DNA from: Prosapia bicincta | Taxonomy: Eukaryota; Arthropoda; Insecta; Hemiptera; Cercopidae | Assembly (NCBI GenBank): GCA_036971475.1 | Contig: JBAIZL010000001.1 | Location: forward strand, 147,171,044 to 147,235,043 | Direction of reading: 5' to 3' | Length of the DNA stretch: 64,000 nt | Shown here: positions 58,240 to 64,000 of the stretch, in pieces | Layout of the letters: each line of letters starts with the position of its first letter | Numbering within the stretch: position 1 is the stretch's first letter | The notes under the pieces: generated by a model | Databases searched by the model: none | What the model was told of the DNA's origin: nothing | Seen by the model: the letters and a program-made list of their open reading frames with translations, nothing else | Program-made: the position numbers and the translations under genes

Positions 58240-58510
58240 CATTAACATACTACTTGTAGTACCATTTGGCAAAAACACCACTACTTACTGATATTTTTCA
58301 GCAGACTTGTTTATTACGTTGAAACATAGTGCAAATGCCTTTGCTAAACATTTTCAGTAAGTACTTGTTTTGGCAAGTGATGCTAAAAACAGTAATTTAA
58401 AAAAATCTTGATTATATAGTGTGACAGACAATTTTGCATGAAACACGTCTGCTGAAAAATAACAAACAGTAAGTAGTGGTTTTTTGCCAAGTGAAATCAA
58501 TAAGAACGAT
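58240..58510. repeat. Fold-back repeat related to the 50.7-kb PLE end
   Basis: Inverted ends: GGCAAAAACACCACTACTTA on the left and AGTAAGTAGTGGTTTTTTGCC-type sequence on the right. Each is followed inward by a copy of TTTTTCAGCAGAC. No ORF. Confidence 0.6.
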
Positions 58511-58756
58511 TTTTTTTTAAATGTTAGGATAACAGAAAAACTGCAAGTTTTAATTAAATGTTATTAAACTACAAATACAATAATGCATCTAAATATATCA
58601 TGTATATTTTTTAATTACTTGAAAAAAGCCACACCCCATTGATCATATCTGAACTATGAAGACTGAATGATGAAAGAAGTTAGTAAAGCGAGAACTGCTC
58701 CCTATTTTAAATGTCAGTAATCCAAAATATCGTAGGTGTCTGACAATAAACAATTA

Positions 58757-58758
<2 letters not shown>

Positions 58759-58842
<84 letters not shown>
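58759..58842. repeat. (AT)n microsatellite
   Basis: About 84 bp of AT, left flank of an H3-type palindrome. Confidence 0.97.
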
Positions 58843-58846
<4 letters not shown>

Positions 58847-59000
58847 AATTGTAAATAATATTTTCTACCATTAAGTTCAATAATTCTACCTTATGTGATG
58901 GTATTGCACTTAGTGGTGGAAAAAATTATTTACAATTAATAATAACTTCAAAAGTCAGTGCAACGGAAATATAATGAACAATGTGAAATATCACGATATA
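58843..59000. mobile_element. H3-type palindrome without the ribozyme core
   Basis: Left arm: TTGTAAATAATATTTTCTAC and CTACCTTATGTGATGG. Right arm: TTGCACTTAGTGGTGG, then GTCAGTGCAACGGAAATA. It is the H3 terminal sequence folded back at the point where the hammerhead would start. Confidence 0.55.
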
Positions 59001-59055
59001 TATATATTTTAAACCAACATAGGTTATTCAAATACAAGAATATTTATTAATTTAT

Positions 59056-59100
59056 ATCCAAAGCTTTTTGTTGGTAAACAGTACCAACAATATCAGGAAT
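59056..59100 (-). ncRNA. Hammerhead motif, family H2 (degenerate)
   Basis: Core CTGATAT, helix II partly broken, and AAA in place of GAA. Helix I ATTC/GGAT is present. Confidence 0.35.
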
Positions 59101-59127
59101 GAAAATTACAATCTGATTGTAATTTTC

Positions 59128-59172
59128 ATTCCTGATGATGTTGGTACTGTTTACCAACGAAAAACTTTGGAT
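59128..59172 (+). ncRNA. Hammerhead motif, family H2 (best copy)
   Basis: Helix I ATTC/GGAT (one wobble), core CTGATGA, spacer T, helix II GTTGGT/ACCAAC (loop ACTGTTT), GAA, helix III AAACTT, T17. All conserved core bases are present. Confidence 0.55.
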
Positions 59173-59237
59173 ATAAATTAATAAATATTCTTGTATTTGA
59201 ATAACCTATGTTGTTTTAAATTATTAAACAAGAAAAC

Positions 59238-59243
<6 letters not shown>

Positions 59244-59270
<27 letters not shown>
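59244..59270. repeat. (AT)n microsatellite
   Basis: About 27 bp. Confidence 0.95.
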
Positions 59271-59274
<4 letters not shown>

Positions 59275-59935
59275 ATTTGTTCGTGTTTGTGTGAGTACTA
59301 ATAGTTATTGTTCATTGACTATGGTTTAAGCATGGAATCCATTTTAAATTAAGTAAAAAAGTTCATTAATTTATTTTGATTTATGTAAGAAAAAAAATTC
59401 CCAAAACACGACAGTACCAAAAATATTAACTGTCCTACATAGCTAACTTATATGTTAAAATATTTTAAGAAATTGCCTATAGCAGGATTTAGATAGTTTT
59501 GATTTTTGTAAAGTAAATTTTAAAAACTTCGGAATTATAAAAAACATTTGATATTATTTTTGTTTCACTTTAAAGCAAACTAAAGAGTAGGTGTAGTATT
59601 AACTTTAAATTTAATAATCTTGTGTAAATAATGCTATTAAAGATAACAAGAAATCTAAACTTTATGTTATCTTTAAGTATGTCAACATATATACAAAATA
59701 TATACATAAATCTTGATTAACAGCTAATTCAAATATATTATTTGTTGAATGATGAAAACTTTACCTTAATTTATTAATTCTTGACTAAACAGTATTGAAC
59801 TTTAATATTTTTCGTTTTCACCATGCATTCCAAGTAAAAGATAATTTATTTCAAGTTATGATGTAAATACTGCTTAAGTTTGCAAAATTTGAATGTAGCA
59901 TTACACAAAACAGTGCAAAGTAAATGCTTCATTTG

Positions 59936-59936
<1 letters not shown>
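59271..59936. other. Intergenic stretch, nothing recognised
   Basis: AT-rich; no supported feature. Confidence 0.4.

Positions 59937-59986
<50 letters not shown>
59937..59986. repeat. (AT)n microsatellite
   Basis: About 50 bp of AT. Confidence 0.97.
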
Positions 59987-59991
<5 letters not shown>

Positions 59992-60059
59992 AATTGTAAC
60001 TATTCTTTAAACTTGCGTGTTGTATTTATCTTGAATTCACTGATTAAACTATAATTAAA

Positions 60060-60260
60060 TGATATTTAACTAGGTGAATATTTATGGGCTTACTTATTAA
60101 AAGGGGGAACGATTGTATCGAAACGCATCAGTAAGTAAGCCATTACTTATTCAATTAGTTGAGAATCATTAATTATTCTAGAATTTTGTAGATCATATGT
60201 TCGGTGAATCTTATTAATCACTTAAACAATAGTTTATGACTATCCGACTTTATTTAATTA
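60060..60260. repeat. MITE-like repeat copy 3 plus H1 end fragment
   Basis: 60070-60180 contains CGAAACGCATCAGTAAGTAAG, shared (shortened) with the copies at 721, 11940 and 63360. At 60199-60255, GTTCGGTGAATCTTATTAAT is the outermost H1 PLE end, cut before the hammerhead. Confidence 0.5.
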
Positions 60261-60985
60261 TTGTTTATTCTTTAAAGTTAGAGTTTTTTTCAAGTTTCAG
60301 ACACTATAAAAACTTGTCATAATTTTAAAAGGTTGAAGCACAACCTCAATGTACCAAGACTAAAAAACCATATAAACTCAAAGTTTTGTAATAATACAAA
60401 CTACTATAATTTATTTATTTGAAATTTTAAATACACCCATCTTCATTTCTTTATTTATTTAGTATTTATAATATTGTTCCATAAAGAGAGCAATAGTATT
60501 CAGTATATTCACTGGTTCTTTGCAAATAGGTTATTTTACATGTCAAGTTAATGTATCTGAAATTTATAACTAAATGTATTCTGGATACTTTACTTTGGAC
60601 CTATTATGTTGTATTAGTTTAGCATAGTTATAATATTGTGTAACATAGAGCTGTTATTGCTAAAGCATTATTTTATACAAAATATTACTGAATTTGCTTA
60701 TATTTCACCTCATTTGGATTTAAAGAGAGAATAATTGGCTAAGTTCCTTTTTTATTTTTGATCTTCGTTCTGGATTTACAAGGACATTCCTAAAGATGGT
60801 TTTATAGAGGTCCTTGGAATATTAAAAAATGAATACAGACCAAATAACTGTTTCAGAATGTTAATGAGAGCTATAATAGAAACAAACAAAAGCAATGCTA
60901 AAATGCACAGATTCAAAAACATTTTACTCATTCTACAAAAAAAATAATACAGATTACACATATACTTTAGAAAATTCCAATTTAG
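60261..60985. other. Intergenic stretch, nothing recognised
   Basis: The 61-codon minus-strand frame at 60776-60961 has a hydrophobic segment but no recognisable domain; probably chance. Confidence 0.35.
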
Positions 60986-60989
60986 AAAT

Positions 60990-62127
60990 CAGTAAAACCT
61001 CTCATATCCGAAACCTCCAATATCTGGATGTAATATGAGAATAAAGTAGGCGTTTTTATTTTGCAAGGCGCCTTGCCGTTGGGCCAGTTCTCTGGCGCTA
61101 GCCGTCAGTTTTTTCCCCCCCGACTCGGCCATTAGTGTTCGAATCTCTATATTTTTCAGTTTACATATATCCTACAGGATTTTGTGTTATTAGGTAATTT
61201 AGTTAGTTATTTTACTTAATTTGTAATCTACAATATACAGAATGGCAGAAACAACTGATTTTTCTATATCGTCGTAGGCCCAAGTTACTAACAGTTATAA
61301 TAGCCGGTAACTGTTAGTAATATATATGCATTATTCGGTATATACATTTCCAACTGCCTAGAAAACATAACTTGTTAAATGTCGCTTTATGGATTGTTAC
61401 AGTATAGGATGCAATTGGGCCGATAACACTAGTTAAATCATGACAAAAACTATTAGGCCAAACAATTAGAGGATTGAAAGTTTATTACAAATGGAAAACC
61501 TTGTTAGTGAAACAAATGAAGAAATCATAGATCTTTACCGAAACATTACTGGTTGTAAGGACATGAACAGTGTTTGGAATGAATGAAAGAGGATGATGTT
61601 TATGAGCTTACTACTAGTGTAATATAGACTTAGTAAGCACACAGTCAGTGCCTGCCGAAGATTACGAAAGAAAACGAACCATGATTTAAAGCGAAGCTTT
61701 CCAGGCATCGAGTACATCAAAAAACAAATTGAAGCAACAGCAGCCGATCATCTACTCTTTTGAAGGTAGAGCGATATTTCTTCAAAAGTAACATGTTCAA
61801 TGAAACAAGCAAACCGTCATTAAGTATTTTTTTTACTAAAACTGATAATTTATGTACATATGTATGTGCAGTATGGTATTAATGAACTGTACATACAGGC
61901 ATGTAACTAAATTGTACCTACAATTCTATATTGCTATTAAAATATAATTACAATCTTCAGTAAGTGTAACTTATTTACTTCAACAAATCATACGTCCAAT
62001 TGATGGTAGACAAACGGTGATTATGTAGTACAATCGTACATCATTACATAATTCCTCCCATATCCAGATTTTTTGTTATCCAAATCGGGCTGTCGCCTCA
62101 GTGATCTGGAAATAAGAGGCTTTACTC
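60990..62127 (+). mobile_element. Tigger/pogo-like DNA transposon, internally deleted
   Basis: Left end CAGTAAAACCTCTCATATCC and right end (complement) AGTAAAGCCTCTTATTTCCA are imperfect inverted repeats of the pogo/Tigger type (CAGTAAAACCTC...TATCC). The inside has a decayed C-terminal transposase piece near 61690-61760 (KNKLKQQQPIIYSF, compare the KQ.TI..FF tail of Tigger/Jerky proteins). About 1.1 kb; non-autonomous. Its right end is interrupted by a hAT-type element. Confidence 0.6.
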
Positions 62128-62633
62128 CAGGGGAACCCAACCTTTTTTACTCAAGGGCCATATTGAAAATTTTTTGAGGAAAAGCGGGCCGGCAATATTC
62201 CCCCCTCCAAAGTCTAGCCCCCCCCACACACCCACGACGTTTTTTCTAATCAAGAGCTCGGTAGTGGTTTTTGAGATTTTCTTCCTTAGTTTTTTAAGTT
62301 GCTATATATCCTTTTATATCTTTACTTTTGGCTAACTAAAATTCTTTAGGTGATTGGAAATAAAACTGAGACTAAACAAATAATTATATTTGCTATAAAA
62401 TAATAATTATTCTGTAAGAGTATTCAAGTAGGTCTAATGAAAATACAGGATTATAGCAAACCAAATCTGTACAATTTACTACAAAATGTACAGTACGAGA
62501 GACGAGTACTGTACTCATGTTTAATTAAGTGCATAAAAAGAAATATATTACAAAATTAATATTTTTTTCAGTATGCTAGCTTTCCGCGGGCCGGAAAAAA
62601 TCTGTTCGCGGGCCGTAGGTTGGAGACCCCCTG
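62128..62633. mobile_element. Non-autonomous hAT-type element with 8-bp target duplication
   Basis: A 506-bp element. The 8-bp duplication CTTTACTC is at 62120-62127 and 62634-62641. Inverted ends: CAGGGGAACCCAACC on the left; CAGGGGGTCTCCAACC on the right (complement), and both sides contain GGGCCGG-rich sequence next to them. 8-bp duplications and CAGGG ends are typical of hAT. No transposase. It lies in the right end of the Tigger-like element, so it is younger. Confidence 0.82.
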
Positions 62634-62641
62634 CTTTACTC

Positions 62642-62993
62642 TATTGTAAGCAAAAAGCTATATAGCTGAGTACGTAGCTGAACAAAAACTTAATTTGAAA
62701 ATTGACCCATTAAATAGAATAACTACTGAGGAAATCAAACATTCATAACAGCTAATTAATCCTCCAGAGTTGGGAAAAAATAAAAACCTGATTATTTTAA
62801 GTACTACAATTACTTTAAGTAATTAGCTAATATCACTACTTATGAATAAGTATTAAATGGATATGATAGAATATCTTGTAAGAGGCTCATATAAGAATTC
62901 CAAGTTATGCTCAGAGGCAGTCTCCCACTCAGATATTATACCAAGATAAATTAGTAAGGCTTTAAATTTCTTTCTCAATAGTATATACAGCTC
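62642..62993. other. Short intergenic stretch, probably 3' UTR side of the next gene
   Basis: Nothing recognised; no clear polyadenylation signal for the exon at 62994-63206. Confidence 0.3.
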
Positions 62994-63206
62994 TCACTTT
63001 CTATTAGTGAATTCGTAACTGTCCAGAATTAATCCTTTATTTTTTGCTGACTGAATTAATTGAACGGATTTCTCAAAAACCTGCTCTTGCGTGGAGATCA
63101 GATATTGAAGATTAAGAATCCTTTTTGTTGCCACAACTGTCTCCGTGCATGGTCTAAAGTTAATTTTTGACTCGTTGATTCCATACTTCAACAGGAGAAA
63201 CAAAGC
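62994..63206 (-). CDS. Probable last coding exon of an unrecognised host gene
   Basis: A clean acceptor (TTTTCTATAG, AG at 63208-63207) is followed by exactly 71 codons in phase 0 ending in TGA at 62996-62994. The 70 residues (ALFLLLKYGINESKINF, then RPCTETVVATKRILNLQYL, ending in KGLILDSYEFTNRK) have a composition like an ordinary globular, partly helical protein. It does not look like any transposon protein I know. I do not recognise the family. Upstream exons should lie to the right, beyond 63.2 kb or outside the window. Moderate confidence that it is real. Confidence 0.5.
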   Translation of the reverse strand, partial: ALFLLLKYGINESKINFRPCTETVVATKRILNLQYLISTQEQVFEKSVQLIQSAKNKGLILDSYEFTNRK

Positions 63207-63349
63207 CTATAGAAAACAGAAAGTTCCGTTCCAGTTGTAATAAAAAGTATGGACGTCATACTTTTAACAGCTGTAAAAGTGTGACAGATGTTTAAATGTA
63301 ATAATGATTCAACCATTTTGGATGTCCAATTCATTGAATTTCTTATTTC

Positions 63350-63522
63350 ATCACAAATGCCAGGCAACTGCAGTAGCGGGTTGGCGTTGTCAATAAAATG
63401 ATTATTTCAAAACGCATCAGTAAGTTCAAAAGTATTCACTCAGTTACTCAATAATTACTTATAATTTAATTAGTGAATTCAAGATGATTAAGACAAGCAA
63501 TAATAATAATAATAATAATAAT
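63350..63522. repeat. MITE-like repeat copy 4 and (AAT)n
   Basis: CAAAACGCATCAGTAAG and the ATTACTTATAATTTAATTAG tail match the repeat at 721-880. An (AAT)n run lies at 63499-63522. Confidence 0.5.
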
Positions 63523-64000
63523 GGTTATTTTATATATTTTATACTGCCGTTTAAAAATAACGTTTTAATTTTTTTTCTCTATCCCAAAGCCAGACTAAGT
63601 GTTAAGTATGTGATAAGGTCAATTGTAAGAAAGAAGTTTTTTTTATTATTTTTTTAATCAAGAAATGAATTAGAGGTCATAATGTTATCAATAATGTTTT
63701 TGGTGTGGTAACAATGTTAACAATATTCAAGGCCAAATGTAAATAATCAATTGAAACATAAGAAAATGTCATTATTATACCTTTTGTATCACCTAAGAGA
63801 AATCATGTTATTGTAAGATTTTTTAAGAATTGTTACATTAAAACAAAATATTGGTATTGGCGTTTAAATTAACAATGTCCAAGAAGTAATTTTTTTCCTT
63901 GTTATTACAAATCAAGATTCTATGTATTTGAAATTAGTTTTTAATTTCAGGGTTCTGAATTTGTCATAAAATATAATTTAATTAATAAGTTTTAGTCATA
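63523..64000. other. Terminal stretch, nothing recognised
   Basis: AT-rich. It may be intron upstream of the exon at 62994-63206. Confidence 0.35.

Larger units (their letters stand above)
59007..59220. mobile_element. H2 long palindrome with two hammerhead motifs
   Basis: An almost perfect 214-bp palindrome centred near 59113. Its middle is GAATGAAAATTACAATC, one T, then GATTGTAATTTTCATTC. It is bounded by AT tracts. Each arm holds an H2 motif, one intact and one mutated. Confidence 0.75.

Overview
The window is animal nuclear DNA, most likely from an insect or another arthropod. It is AT-rich and intron-dominated, full of (AT)n and (AC)n tracts, and carries a typical arthropod set of mobile-element relics: an R1-like LINE, a DUF4817-type Tc1/mariner transposase, hAT, piggyBac, Tigger/pogo and many Penelope-like elements (PLEs). 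No bacterial gene organisation, CRISPR array or rRNA was seen. The species cannot be named from this sequence.

The left 26.4 kb is one host gene on the minus strand: phosphoserine aminotransferase (PSAT1/SerC). Six coding exons were assembled by eye with consistent phases at every junction (26425-26366, 15604-15474, 8195-8080, 6303-6142, 1256-1162 and 146 to beyond position 1). They encode the first 236 residues, including the PLP lysine (K198). The rest lies left of the window. Intron 1 appears to use a GC-AG donor. The introns are about 0.9 to 10.8 kb and are packed with mobile elements. Intron 2 holds an apparently complete 2.4-kb piggyBac element with TTAA target sites and an open 568-codon transposase. 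Introns 1 to 5 hold PLE fragments, a hAT relic, a LINE fragment, a tRNA-like sequence and small fold-back repeats.

From 26.4 to 64 kb is mostly intergenic. It holds a degenerate R1-type LINE (31 kb); a multi-copy arthropod ORF pseudogene (33.9-37.1 kb) interrupted by an 81-bp minisatellite that grew out of its own coding sequence; a 29-bp minisatellite (41.2-42.4 kb); a 93-bp tandem repeat (44.6-45.1 kb); a DUF4817-type transposase pseudogene (48.5-49.1 kb); at least four PLE remnants (43.5, 50.7, 52.2 and 55.7 kb); several palindromic elements inside (AT)n tracts (56.8-59.3 kb); a Tigger-like element with a hAT-type element nested in its end (61.0-62.6 kb); and what looks like the last exon of an unrecognised host gene (63.0-63.2 kb, minus strand).

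The most interesting theme is a set of hammerhead-ribozyme (HHR) motifs in the PLE terminal repeats. I name the sequence families H1 to H8. Each has a helix I, a 7-nt core strand, one extra nucleotide, helix II, GAA, and a very short and often palindromic helix III. Four families carry the canonical core with C at position 3 and G at position 8: H1, H2, H6, H8. Four carry U3 and A8 instead: H3, H4, H5, H7. Positions 3 and 8 form a Watson-Crick pair in full-length hammerhead structures, so this looks like natural covariation of a core pair. Several copies lie in the sense orientation in PSAT introns. All assignments are by eye; no folding, alignment or database search was run.
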